Below, piece after piece: positions 1 through 8,534 of a stretch of 64,000 bases of DNA. The stretch covers positions 930,001 to 994,000 of the forward strand of contig NZ_JAUSUK010000001.1 in NCBI RefSeq assembly GCF_030813515.1. Reading direction: 5' to 3'. How positions within the stretch are numbered: position 1 is the first letter of the stretch; the number at the start of each line of letters is the position of its first letter. The notes beneath the pieces are model-generated. The model was given only the letters and a program-made list of their open reading frames with translations. It had not been told where the DNA came from and searched no databases. A program made the position numbers and the translations under genes. The stretch comes from Rhodopseudomonas julia (GTDB lineage Bacteria > Pseudomonadota > Alphaproteobacteria > Rhizobiales > Afifellaceae).

Positions 1-720
1 GGCATCGCCGCAGCCATGCTGAACGGCGTCAAACGCGGCCTCTTCTCCAACGAGGCGGGCATGGGTTCGGCACCGAACATCGCCGCCGTCGCCACGCCCG
101 ACCCGCATCATCCCTCCAGCCAGGGCATGGTGCAGGCGCTCGGCGTCTTCATCGACACGCTTCTCATCTGTTCGGCGACCGCGCTGATGATCCTTTTGTC
201 CGGCGTCTATACGCCCGGCCAGGAGGTCACCGGAACGGAGCTGACGCAGAACGCGCTCTCCGCCCATATCGGCGATTGGGGCGTCTATTTCGTCGCCGTG
301 GCGATCTTCTTCTTCGCCTTTACCTCCATCATCGGCAATTACTCCTATGCCGAAAACGCCATGACCTTCCTCGGCTTCGGCGGCAAGGGAGGGCTCACGG
401 TCCTGCGCATCGCAGCACTCTTGATGGTCGTCTGGGGATCGCTGCAATCGGTGCGCACGGTCTTCAACACGGCCGATGCCTCGATGGGATTGATGGCCAC
501 CATCAACCTCATCGCCATCGTCGCCCTGTCGGGCACGGTCACCAAGCTCACGCACGATTACTTCAAGCAGAAGAAAGCGGGCAAAGAGCCGACCTTCGAC
601 AACGACTTCTATCCAGAACTTGCCGGCAAGATCGACGGCACGATCTGGACGAAGCATGGCGATCTCGGCAAGCGCGACACGCAAGCGGCCGACGAAGAGA
701 CCGCTTCCAGCCGCGCCTGA
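1..720 (+). CDS. Alanine/glycine:cation symporter (AGCS family), C-terminal part
   Basis: This is the last 239 codons of a Na+-coupled alanine/glycine symporter; the frame is open to the left window edge, so the start lies outside. The early run KRGLFSNEAGMGSAPNIAA is the signature region of the AGCS family. At least four hydrophobic segments follow, including one near LLICSATALMILLSGVY and one near VYFVAVAIFFFAFTSIIGNYSYAENA. The hydrophilic tail is rich in K, D and E and should be cytoplasmic. The protein acts in the inner membrane, importing small neutral amino acids with Na+. The substrate is inferred from the family. Confidence 0.93.
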   Translation, partial: GIAAAMLNGVKRGLFSNEAGMGSAPNIAAVATPDPHHPSSQGMVQALGVFIDTLLICSATALMILLSGVYTPGQEVTGTELTQNALSAHIGDWGVYFVAVAIFFFAFTSIIGNYSYAENAMTFLGFGGKGGLTVLRIAALLMVVWGSLQSVRTVFNTADASMGLMATINLIAIVALSGTVTKLTHDYFKQKKAGKEPTFDNDFYPELAGKIDGTIWTKHGDLGKRDTQAADEETASSRA

Positions 721-840
721 GCCACGATCATGGACAGGTGGGGCTAATCAACCGAGGTGCCGGACCAGTGCCGGCACCTTCCGCATTGTGCCCGCGGATC
801 GCTTTATTCTGCGGACCGGATTGCCTATCTCGCCTGCCTC

Positions 841-1128
841 ATGGCTTTGCGTGATCACCCTGCCCACACCTGCTGGCTGTGCGGGCGCCCGCTCGGGCGG
901 CGCGTCGAATGGCATCATCCGGTGCCCAAAAGCCGTGGCGGGCGGGAAACGGTGCCGATCCATCCGATCTGCCACCGCACGCTGCATGCGGTCTTCTCGA
1001 ATGCCGAGCTTGCACGCTTCGAGGCGGAGGGCATGCCGCTCTCCGCCCATCCGGCGATTGCAAAATTTCTCGCCTGGATCGCCAACAAGCCGCCGGATTT
1101 TCACGCCCCGACGCATCGCCGGCGCTGA
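841..1128 (+). CDS. Small HNH endonuclease-like protein
   Basis: A 95-residue protein with a compact HNH fold signature: a CWLC zinc-knuckle pair near the N-terminus, the WHHPVPKSRGG strand with the double histidine, and a distal ICHRTLH motif. The family is widespread in Hyphomicrobiales as short free-standing proteins. Whether it cuts DNA is not known from the sequence. The start at 841 begins just before the conserved core; an in-frame ATG at 757 would add 28 residues of low-complexity sequence. No clear ribosome binding site decides between them. It lies downstream of the symporter on the same strand and converges on pncB. Confidence 0.75.
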   Translation: MALRDHPAHTCWLCGRPLGRRVEWHHPVPKSRGGRETVPIHPICHRTLHAVFSNAELARFEAEGMPLSAHPAIAKFLAWIANKPPDFHAPTHRRR

Positions 1129-1180
1129 TTGCGACAGACAGGCCGGCCCGCCACGCAGCCGCGCGGGCTCTCGCAGAGCC

Positions 1181-2485
1181 TCAGACGAAAACCTCGCGAT
1201 CGATGCGGCCCTTGGAGCCGAAGACCTTCAGATAGCGCTCGATCTCCTCTTCCGGTCCGCTCGCCTTTCGCGGATTGTCGGAGAGCTTGACGACCGGATG
1301 GCCGTTGGCGCTGCTCACCTTGCAGACGAGCGAGATCGGATCGAGCGCCCCGCAAGGCTCCGGCGCGCAGCCGCGGAAATCGTTGGTGAGATTGGTGCCC
1401 CAGCCGAAGGACATGCGCGCCCTGCCGGAAAAATGCCGGTAGGTCTCCTCGATCGTGTCGACATCCATGCCGTCGGAGAAGATCAGGAGCTTTTCCGTCG
1501 GGTCACGTCCCTTCGAGCGCCACCAGGCGATGATCTCCTCGCCGGCGGGAATGGGCGGGGCGGAATCGGGGCGAAAGCCGGTCCAGTCGGCGACCCAGTC
1601 GGGCGCATTCTTCAAAAACGCCGTCGTGCCGTAGGCGTCGGGCAGGACGATCAGAAGATTGCCGCCGTAAAGCGTCTCCCATTCGCGCAGCACCCGGTAG
1701 GGTGCGCCCTGAAGCGCCGCGTCATCGGGCGACAGAGCCGCCTCCACCATCGGCAGCTCGTGGGCATTGGTGCCGATCGCCTCCAGATCGGCATCCATCG
1801 CCAGAAGCACGTTCGAGGAGCCGATGAAGGCGTCGCCCAGCCCCTCCTTCAAGGCCTCCACGCACCAGCGCTGCCACAGAAAGGAATGCCGCCGTCTCGT
1901 GCCGAAATCGGAGAGCCGCAAATTCGGCAGCCGGCGCAGCCGCTCCACCTTGTCCCAGAGTTTCGCCTTGGCGCGGGCGTAGAGCACGTCGAGCGCGAAG
2001 CGTCCCATCGGGCGCATGGCAGAGCGTGAGCGGAGCTCGTTGACGATGGCAAGAGCCGGGATCTCCCACATCGTCGTGTGCGTCCATGGACCGTGGAAAT
2101 CGAGCTCGAACTGCCCGTCGACCCGCTTCAGCTCGTATTCCGGCAGGCGGAACTTGGCGAGCCAGGCGAGGAATTCCGGCTCGAAGATCTGCGAGCGGCC
2201 ATAAAACGAATTGCCGGCGAGCCAGATCATCTCCTTCTTGGTGAAGGAAAGCGAGCGGGCATAATCGAGCTGGTCGCGCAGCTCCGCCTCGTCGATCTCT
2301 TCGGCGAGTTTGACGCGGCTCGTGCGGTTGATCAGCGAGAAGGTCACCTGCGTGTCGCGATGCAGACGCCAGATCATCTGCAACATCAGGAGCTTGTAAA
2401 AATCCGTGTCGAGCAGGGAGCGAACGATCGGGTCGAGCTTCCAGGTGTGATCGTAGACGCGGCTCGCGAGATCGGTCGTCGCCAT
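1181..2485 (-). CDS. pncB: Nicotinate phosphoribosyltransferase
   Basis: A 434-residue PncB, the usual proteobacterial length. It makes nicotinate mononucleotide from nicotinate and PRPP with ATP, the first step of the Preiss-Handler NAD salvage route. The family hallmarks are visible: the N-terminal [19 protein letters not shown] segment, the [19 protein letters not shown] block near residue 130, and the [16 protein letters not shown] stretch in the phosphoribosyl-binding part, followed by [11 protein letters not shown]. It is cytoplasmic. It appears monocistronic, with 214 bp between it and the MFS gene upstream. Confidence 0.97.
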   Translation of the reverse strand: MATTDLASRVYDHTWKLDPIVRSLLDTDFYKLLMLQMIWRLHRDTQVTFSLINRTSRVKLAEEIDEAELRDQLDYARSLSFTKKEMIWLAGNSFYGRSQIFEPEFLAWLAKFRLPEYELKRVDGQFELDFHGPWTHTTMWEIPALAIVNELRSRSAMRPMGRFALDVLYARAKAKLWDKVERLRRLPNLRLSDFGTRRRHSFLWQRWCVEALKEGLGDAFIGSSNVLLAMDADLEAIGTNAHELPMVEAALSPDDAALQGAPYRVLREWETLYGGNLLIVLPDAYGTTAFLKNAPDWVADWTGFRPDSAPPIPAGEEIIAWWRSKGRDPTEKLLIFSDGMDVDTIEETYRHFSGRARMSFGWGTNLTNDFRGCAPEPCGALDPISLVCKVSSANGHPVVKLSDNPRKASGPEEEIERYLKVFGSKGRIDREVFV

Positions 2486-2685
2486 TTAAGGATTTCCGTC
2501 TTCTTCGACGCCAGGGGGGAGAAGGGCCGTCCCCGAAAGGCAAGCCCCTGGGGGCGGCACAGTCAAGCATTCCTGGCGTGTGGAGAAAACGGCGAAAGCC
2601 AAAAAGCCGCGCCGGTGCCGGGGGATGAAACCTGCCGGGAGGATTTTGCGCACGGCGAACCGGCGCCAGCGGGCGATATGACCTC

Positions 2686-2708
2686 AAAAAACGATCGGAC
2701 TAACGATC
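2686..2708 (-). terminator. Weak intrinsic terminator of the MFS gene
   Basis: On the minus strand a 5-bp stem (GATCG/CGATC, loop of 6) overlaps the stop codon of the MFS gene and is followed after one base by six T. The stem is short, so termination may be partial. Confidence 0.35.
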
Positions 2709-4133
2709 CTTTTCGGGCGGCGCGTTCTCGTCGTCGTCCACGTATTCCGGCCCGTAATCTTCCTTGTGCTGCAGGTTTTCCGGCGCCGGCTCCTCGACCT
2801 CCGGGGCCGGCTCGTCGCCATCCGAGGCCGCCTGATCGGTTTCCGACGCGCCCTCGCCGTTGCCCGATTTGGTCTCGGCGCCTTCCTCCTCGTCGCTCTC
2901 CGAGGCTGCCTCGGTGTACCATTCATAGGCCGCCTCGACGGCGACGGTCGACGAGTTCGGCAGCACGCTGACATAGGCGGAATCATCGCCGGCCGGGGCC
3001 GGACGCTGCGACATGCGCCAGCCGGTATGGACCGCGATGATCGCAAAGAGCACCGCCAGGATGACCCAGAAGAATTGCGGGCCGGCGAGATCCATCGCCT
3101 GACCGGTCATCAGCGGGCCTGCGACCGCGCCGACCCCATAGATGAAAACCATGCCGCTCGCGGCTGCCGGCATATCTTCATGGTCGAGGTAATCGTTCGT
3201 GTAGGCGATCAGGAGCGAGTAGAGCGGGCTTGCCATACCGCCCATGACGAGGCCGGCCGCCAGAAGCGCGATCAGGTTTCCCGACAGCGTGAAGGCGACG
3301 CCACAGGTCACCGCGCCGACGGTCGAAAGCGTCAGGATCAAGACCCTCCGGTCCATGAAATCCGACATCCGACCGACCGGAAACTGAAACAGGAAGGAGC
3401 CGGTGAAGAGGGCGGCGACGAGCGCCGAGATCTCGCGCACATCGAGCCCGATCTTGGCGCCGTAGACAGGAGACATGCCCATCTGCGCCGCCAGCACGCC
3501 ACCGAGCACCAGCGTGCCCACCGCCGCCGTCGGCGAGCGGTCGTAGAGCTGGCGCAGCGACATCGCCTTGGGCGATTGCACCGCCGGAATCGGCACGGCC
3601 GACAGGAGCACCGGCGTGAAGGCGAGCGAGACGAGGATCGACGCCCAGACGAACAGGGAGAAGCCCGCCGCATCGCCGAAATTCAAAAGCCCCTGCCCTG
3701 CCACCATGCCGAGCATCTGCGCCACCATATAGGACGACAACAGCATGCCGCGCGTCTCGTTGGTGGCGCGGTCGTTGAGCCAGCTTTCCGACGTCACATA
3801 GATGCCCGACAGGCAGAAGCCGAGCATCAGGCGCAGGATCGTCCACGACCACGGATCGGTCAGAAGCGGAAAGGCGATGAGCCCGGCCGACATCAAGGAG
3901 CCGAGCGCTGCGAAGACGCGCACATGGCCGACTTTGCGGATCATCTCCGGCGTCCAGCGCGAGCCGACCAGAAAGCCCAGGAAATAGCCCGACGTGACGA
4001 GCGACAGCTCGAACGTCGAAAACCCCTCGATATCGCCGCGCACACCCATCAGCGTCGACTGCATGCCGTTGCCGACCATGATCAGGAAGACACCGAAGAG
4101 AAGCGCCCAGACGCTCGTGACGAGCTGAAACAT
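2700..4133 (-). CDS. MFS transporter with a long acidic C-terminal tail
   Basis: A 477-residue major facilitator protein with 12 predicted membrane segments in the first 400 residues. It resembles the YcaD-type group of uncharacterised MFS proteins: short N-terminus and GYFLGFLVGSRWTPEMIRKVGHVRVFA between helices 2 and 3. The last 75 residues or so form an unusual cytoplasmic tail dominated by E, D, S and P, ending APPEKDR. The substrate is unknown. Its start is directly preceded by six degenerate 15-bp tandem repeats (4171-4260), which may hold its promoter or operator. Confidence 0.88.
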   Translation of the reverse strand: MFQLVTSVWALLFGVFLIMVGNGMQSTLMGVRGDIEGFSTFELSLVTSGYFLGFLVGSRWTPEMIRKVGHVRVFAALGSLMSAGLIAFPLLTDPWSWTILRLMLGFCLSGIYVTSESWLNDRATNETRGMLLSSYMVAQMLGMVAGQGLLNFGDAAGFSLFVWASILVSLAFTPVLLSAVPIPAVQSPKAMSLRQLYDRSPTAAVGTLVLGGVLAAQMGMSPVYGAKIGLDVREISALVAALFTGSFLFQFPVGRMSDFMDRRVLILTLSTVGAVTCGVAFTLSGNLIALLAAGLVMGGMASPLYSLLIAYTNDYLDHEDMPAAASGMVFIYGVGAVAGPLMTGQAMDLAGPQFFWVILAVLFAIIAVHTGWRMSQRPAPAGDDSAYVSVLPNSSTVAVEAAYEWYTEAASESDEEEGAETKSGNGEGASETDQAASDGDEPAPEVEEPAPENLQHKEDYGPEYVDDDENAPPEKDR

Positions 4134-4170
4134 ATTTTCCCCCGATGCCTGAATGCATTTCGGTCGCCGA

Positions 4171-4260
4171 TGTCGCGGCGCTCACTTTCACCGCGATCAC
4201 TTTCACCGTGATCACCGTCGCCACGCTCACGTTCAGCGCGATCACGTTGACCACGATCAC
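4171..4260. repeat. 15-bp tandem repeat, six degenerate copies
   Basis: Six consecutive 15-bp units end in CTCAC or ATCAC: tgtcgcggcgctcac, tttcaccgcgatcac, tttcaccgtgatcac, cgtcgccacgctcac, gttcagcgcgatcac and gttgaccacgatcac. Read from the MFS gene strand, each unit begins GTGATC or GTGAGC. They sit 38-127 bp upstream of the MFS start codon, in the place expected for operators, although a simple slipped-strand repeat is equally possible. Confidence 0.8.
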
Positions 4261-4668
4261 GGCCCCCCGCCTTCACCCCGCCCCGAGGTCTCCGGCCGGC
4301 TTTTCAGCCCAGCCTTCGCCCCAAGTCGTCGCTCGGCGGCTCGCTCGCACGCCGCGCAGGCGTGTCGACCAGGAACCTAGATTTCGCGGATTTTTGCGAT
4401 GTCCAGCAAAACGACGATGACAGCGGCCAGAACAACCCCGTCCTGAAGACTCAAGACAGGCTCAACCGGACCAAAACGCCGCCCGCGCAGACACCGCCGC
4501 CCCCATGCCCGAGACGCTCTCTGCAAGCTTGCCGGAAAGCGACACGCGGATGGCTCGGGTACGGCACGGGGAGAGAACGCGCCGTCAAGCGATCCCGGCG
4601 TTGAGAGAAATATCTCACTCCCACAAAGCCGCGGCGATCCACCAGTCAGTCGCTAGATTTCGCTCCCC
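4261..4668. other. Intergenic stretch without a recognised gene
   Basis: This lies between the 15-bp repeats upstream of the MFS gene and the end of the P-type ATPase gene. Short open frames here have no recognisable motif or codon pattern. A small inverted repeat, GAGAAATATCTC, occurs near 4605-4616. I see no RNA gene or strong terminator. Confidence 0.5.
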
Positions 4669-7416
4669 TCACCCCCTCCACCTCCGCATCACCCCCTTCT
4701 CCACCTCCAACACCGCAAACAGCACCACACCCACCCCGAGGATCATCGCACCTTCAGCCACCGAAAGCGGGCGGCTTGCGAAAATGAACTGCGCCGGCGG
4801 GGCGTAGGTGAAGAGAAGCTGCGCCGCGACCTGGATCGCCACGCCGATCAAGACGGCGCGCGTGCCCATCAGGCCGCGCCAGGTGAGCGAGGGGCCGCCG
4901 ATATAGCGGATGGAAAAGAGATAGGCGATTTCCATCACCACCATGGTGTTGACGACGATGGTGCGCGCCGTCTCCACGCTCTCGCCGCGCCAGAGCGCGA
5001 GATTGAACATGCCGAACAGCCCAACGACGAAGAGCCCCGAGACGAAGACGATCCGCCACAACAGGAAGGGCGAGACGAGCGGCTCGTCCGGCTTTCGCGG
5101 CGGCCTTGCCATGGTGCCGGGCTCCGTCGGCTCGAAGGCGAGCGTCAGCCCGAGGGTGACGGCCGTCACCATGTTGATCCAGATGATCTGGGCGGGCGTC
5201 ACCGGCAGCGTCAGGCCGAACAGCATGGCGCCAATGATCGCCGCCGCCTCGCCGCCATTCGTCGGCAGCGTCCAGGCGACGACCTTTTTCAGATTGTCGT
5301 AGACGGTGCGCCCCTCGCGCACGGCGGCGACGATCGAGACGAAATTGTCATCGGCGAGCACCATGTCGGCCGCCTCCTTGGCGGCCTCCGTGCCCTTTTT
5401 CCCCATCGCGACACCGACATCGGCCCGCTTCAGGGCCGGCGCGTCGTTCACCCCGTCGCCGGTCATGGCGACGACCGCGCCTTGCGCCTGCAGCGCCTCC
5501 ACGATGCGCAGCTTGTGGGCGGGGCTTGCGCGCGCGAACACGTCGGTCGCGGCGATCCGGGCGGGAAAGTCCGCCTCGCCGATCTGATCGAGCTCGGGTC
5601 CGGTCAAGACGGCGACGTCGCCGCTCAAGCCGAGCCTGCGACCGATCGCACCGGCGGTCGCGGCATGGTCGCCGGTGATCATCTTCACGGCGATGCCGGC
5701 GCGCTTGCAATCGGCGACGGCCTCGCGGGCCTCCTCGCGCGGCGGATCGATGAGCCCGACGAGCCCGATGAGGCTCAGCCCTTCTTCCACATCGGCCGGC
5801 GCCAACACGTCGACGCTGTCGCCCACCACTTTGGCCGCGAATGCGAGAACCCGGCGCCCGTCCGCCGCCAGCATCTCCACATGGCTTTGCCATTTCGCCC
5901 GGTCGAGCGGCACTTCGCCGTCCGCGTCGACCTGGCGGTCGCACATCTGAAGCACGCATTCGGGCGCGCCCTTCACATAGACGATGCGGGCGTCATCCTC
6001 CTGGTGCAGCGTCGCCATGAACTGGGTGGTGGAATCGAAGGGCAGCTCGTCGCGCCGCTCAAAGGCGCCGCGCGTCGTCTCCCAGTGCCAGCCGGCACGC
6101 GCGGCAAAGGTGACGAGCGCCCCCTCCATCGGGTCGCCCTCAACGACCCAGCCGTCCTCCGTCTGGCGCAGGCTCGCATCGTTGCAGAGAAGCGCGGCGC
6201 GGGCGAGAAGCCCGAGCGCGAAATGCGCCTCCGTGTCGACCGGCTCGCCGTTTCTGATGGGCTCTCCTTCCGGGGCATAGCCCGAACCCACGATCTCGAT
6301 CTCGCCATCGGCCAGGATCGCGGAGGAGACGATCATCTCGTTGCGCGTCAGGGTGCCGGTCTTATCGGAGCAGATGACGGAGACGGAGCCCAGCGTCTCG
6401 ATCGCCGGCAGGCGGCGGATGATGGCGTTGCGGCGCGCCATACGTTCCACGCCGATGGCGAGCGTGATCGTCATCACCGCTGGCAGGCCTTCCGGGATCG
6501 CGGCCACCGCAAGCCCGATCACCGCCATGAAGGCCTCTTCCCAGGGATATCCGGTGAGGAAAATTCCCCACAGGAAGACGAGTATCGCAGCGCCCAGAAT
6601 GACGAAGGTGAGCTGGCGCGCAAAAATGTCCATCTGGCGCAGAAGTGGCGTCGTCAGCTGTTCCACCGAGGACAGAAGCTGCGTGATATGGCCGAGCTCC
6701 GTCGCCTCGCCGGTGGCGACGACCACGCCCGCGCCCTGGCCGTTGACGGCAAGCGTGCCGAAAAACGCCATCGAGGTGCGGTCGCCGATCGACGCATCCG
6801 CCGGAACCTCGCCCGGCGCCTTGTCGGCGGGCACGGATTCGCCGGTAAACGCCGCCTCCTCGATCCGAAGCCCGCGGGCGCGAAAGAGCCGGAGATCGGC
6901 GGGCACACGGTCGCCCGCCTCCAGAAGCACGACATCGCCGGGCACCAGCTCTTCGACCGGCACGGTGAGGCGCCGCCCGTCGCGCAGGACGGAAGCATGC
7001 GGGCTCACCATGCCGCGGATCGCCTCGAGCGCCTTTTCCGCCCGTCCCTCCTGGATGAAGCCGACGACGGCGTTGATGACGACGACGGCGAGGATCAAGG
7101 ACATGTCGATCCATTCCGCCAGAAGCGCGGTCACCACCGCCGCCGCCAGGAGAACGAAAATCAGAAGGTTGTTGAACTGGGCGAGGAAACGCAGAAGCGG
7201 TCCGCGCGGCTTCGCGACGGGCAGGCGGTTTTCCCCGAAGCGGGCAAGCCGGTCGGCCGCCTCCGCCGCACTCAGCCCGTCTCGGCTTGCGCCAAGCGCG
7301 TCGAACACCGTCTCGAGCGGAGCCGCATGGACGGCGACATCGGCTCGCGCCTCCGCAGCTCGATCAGGCCTCAGAGCCGCCTTGTCCGATCCCTCGCCTC
7401 GGCTACCCAACGCCAT
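4669..7416 (-). CDS. Cation-transporting P-type ATPase (type II, Ca2+-ATPase-like)
   Basis: A 915-residue P-type ATPase with all catalytic motifs: an actuator TGES loop (AAFTGESVPADK), membrane helix 4 with PEGLP, the phosphorylated Asp351 in SDKTGTLT, and the hinge TGDGVNDAPALKRADVGVAMG. An N-terminal cation-ATPase domain precedes helix 1, and a C-terminal domain of four more helices follows. The architecture is that of SERCA/PMR1-type pumps. In helix 6, however, the WINMVTAVTLGL segment keeps Asn and Thr but has Ala where Ca2+ pumps carry the ion-binding Asp, so the transported ion is uncertain. It stands alone, divergent from a diguanylate cyclase gene. Confidence 0.92.
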   Translation of the reverse strand: MALGSRGEGSDKAALRPDRAAEARADVAVHAAPLETVFDALGASRDGLSAAEAADRLARFGENRLPVAKPRGPLLRFLAQFNNLLIFVLLAAAVVTALLAEWIDMSLILAVVVINAVVGFIQEGRAEKALEAIRGMVSPHASVLRDGRRLTVPVEELVPGDVVLLEAGDRVPADLRLFRARGLRIEEAAFTGESVPADKAPGEVPADASIGDRTSMAFFGTLAVNGQGAGVVVATGEATELGHITQLLSSVEQLTTPLLRQMDIFARQLTFVILGAAILVFLWGIFLTGYPWEEAFMAVIGLAVAAIPEGLPAVMTITLAIGVERMARRNAIIRRLPAIETLGSVSVICSDKTGTLTRNEMIVSSAILADGEIEIVGSGYAPEGEPIRNGEPVDTEAHFALGLLARAALLCNDASLRQTEDGWVVEGDPMEGALVTFAARAGWHWETTRGAFERRDELPFDSTTQFMATLHQEDDARIVYVKGAPECVLQMCDRQVDADGEVPLDRAKWQSHVEMLAADGRRVLAFAAKVVGDSVDVLAPADVEEGLSLIGLVGLIDPPREEAREAVADCKRAGIAVKMITGDHAATAGAIGRRLGLSGDVAVLTGPELDQIGEADFPARIAATDVFARASPAHKLRIVEALQAQGAVVAMTGDGVNDAPALKRADVGVAMGKKGTEAAKEAADMVLADDNFVSIVAAVREGRTVYDNLKKVVAWTLPTNGGEAAAIIGAMLFGLTLPVTPAQIIWINMVTAVTLGLTLAFEPTEPGTMARPPRKPDEPLVSPFLLWRIVFVSGLFVVGLFGMFNLALWRGESVETARTIVVNTMVVMEIAYLFSIRYIGGPSLTWRGLMGTRAVLIGVAIQVAAQLLFTYAPPAQFIFASRPLSVAEGAMILGVGVVLFAVLEVEKGVMRRWRG

Positions 7417-7712
7417 CGCATCCTCCAGCCCACCAGTCTTCCGGCGCTTCCGTTTCAGGAGGTTTTCTGCGGGCGCGAGAACGCAAGAACACGGTCACGC
7501 ACCGCGTCATCCTTGAAGTGGCGTCGGCCGCATGGCTGGTCAAAGCCTGACTGGCGATATGTCGCGCCCATCCAATCCCCGCGCATTTCGCCGTCCGCTG
7601 CCACAAGTTGCGAGTTGCGCCAGCAAACAGTTACAAATTTTGCGATCTCGCCAAAGACCTGTTCAGGAATAGGGACTAGTTTCCGCGGCGGAACGGAAGG
7701 TTCGGCGCACCC
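7417..7712. other. Divergent intergenic region, ATPase / diguanylate cyclase
   Basis: About 300 bp between two divergently transcribed genes, so it should hold both promoters. It is less GC-rich around 7620-7680. I see no recognisable operator or RNA gene. Confidence 0.5.
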
Positions 7713-8528
7713 ATGCTTTCAGAAGTTTCTCCGCGGGGACGTATGCAGATCCTGCGCTGGACGACGCTCGGCACGCTTTTCTGCGTCGTTTTCGCCGTGG
7801 CCTTCAATTTCGTGCTGTTTCGCGATCTCGGTGAGCCGGCGCTGACGCGCGCGTTGTTCAGCTCCGCCGTCGTGGCGTCCATCCTCGCCACCCCGTCCTT
7901 CTTCTATCTGTCGCTGAAACTTCGCCAGCTCGCCAAGACCAATCATCGCCTCAACACCATCGCCTCGCTCGACGGGCTCACCGGCTGTCTCACGCGGCGC
8001 GCCTTCTCTACCCTCGTCGACGACTGGCTGCATGGCGGCGATGTTCCTGACGAAACGAAGGGCGACCTGGCGTGCAAGCGGCCGGGGACCCTTCTCGTGA
8101 TCGACGCCGACCGCTTCAAGAGCATCAACGACCGCTTCGGCCATCAATGCGGGGACGAGGCCTTGTGCGTCATCGCGGCGGCGATCCGCTCCAGCATGCG
8201 CATTGACGACCTTGTGGGCCGGCTCGGCGGCGAAGAATTCGGCGTCTTTCTGCCCGGCACGGTCGATCCCAGCGAAATCGCCGAACGCATCCGCCGCAAG
8301 GTGGAAACCGCTTCTTTTTCTCCGCAGGAATGCCCGCACCAGCTCACCGTCAGCATCGGCGGTGCGAGCATCTCGGCCGGCGGCACCTTCAACCACCTCT
8401 ACCGTCTCGCCGATGAACGCCTCTACGAGGCAAAGCGCGGCGGGCGCAATCGCATCGCCGTCGGGCCTGTGTCGAACACGGTCCCTCCGCTCAGGCTCGT
8501 CAGCCAAAATCTCGCTTCGGCGAGCTGA
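7713..8528 (+). CDS. Membrane-bound diguanylate cyclase (GGDEF)
   Basis: A 271-residue protein with two N-terminal membrane helices (about residues 15-36 and 46-68) and a GGDEF domain starting at LDGLTGCLTRR. The active-site motif is GGEEF at 172-176. An inhibitory I-site, RIDD, lies exactly five residues before it (163-166), so product feedback is expected. It should make c-di-GMP from two GTP at the inner membrane. No sensor domain beyond the helices is present. ATG codons occur at 7713 and 7743; the second has a better ribosome site (GGGGA) and would shorten the protein by 10 residues. Confidence 0.93.
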   Translation: MLSEVSPRGRMQILRWTTLGTLFCVVFAVAFNFVLFRDLGEPALTRALFSSAVVASILATPSFFYLSLKLRQLAKTNHRLNTIASLDGLTGCLTRRAFSTLVDDWLHGGDVPDETKGDLACKRPGTLLVIDADRFKSINDRFGHQCGDEALCVIAAAIRSSMRIDDLVGRLGGEEFGVFLPGTVDPSEIAERIRRKVETASFSPQECPHQLTVSIGGASISAGGTFNHLYRLADERLYEAKRGGRNRIAVGPVSNTVPPLRLVSQNLASAS

Positions 8529-8534
8529 TCTCTC

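Noticed and set aside
1166-1180. Hairpin GGCTCT-CGC-AGAGCC between the HNH gene and pncB
   Set aside because: No T tract follows on either strand, so I do not call it a terminator; it may still have a role in the convergent 3' ends.
4362-4642. Small open frames on both strands in the gap before the P-type ATPase end
   Set aside because: No ribosome site, no motif and biased composition on both strands.
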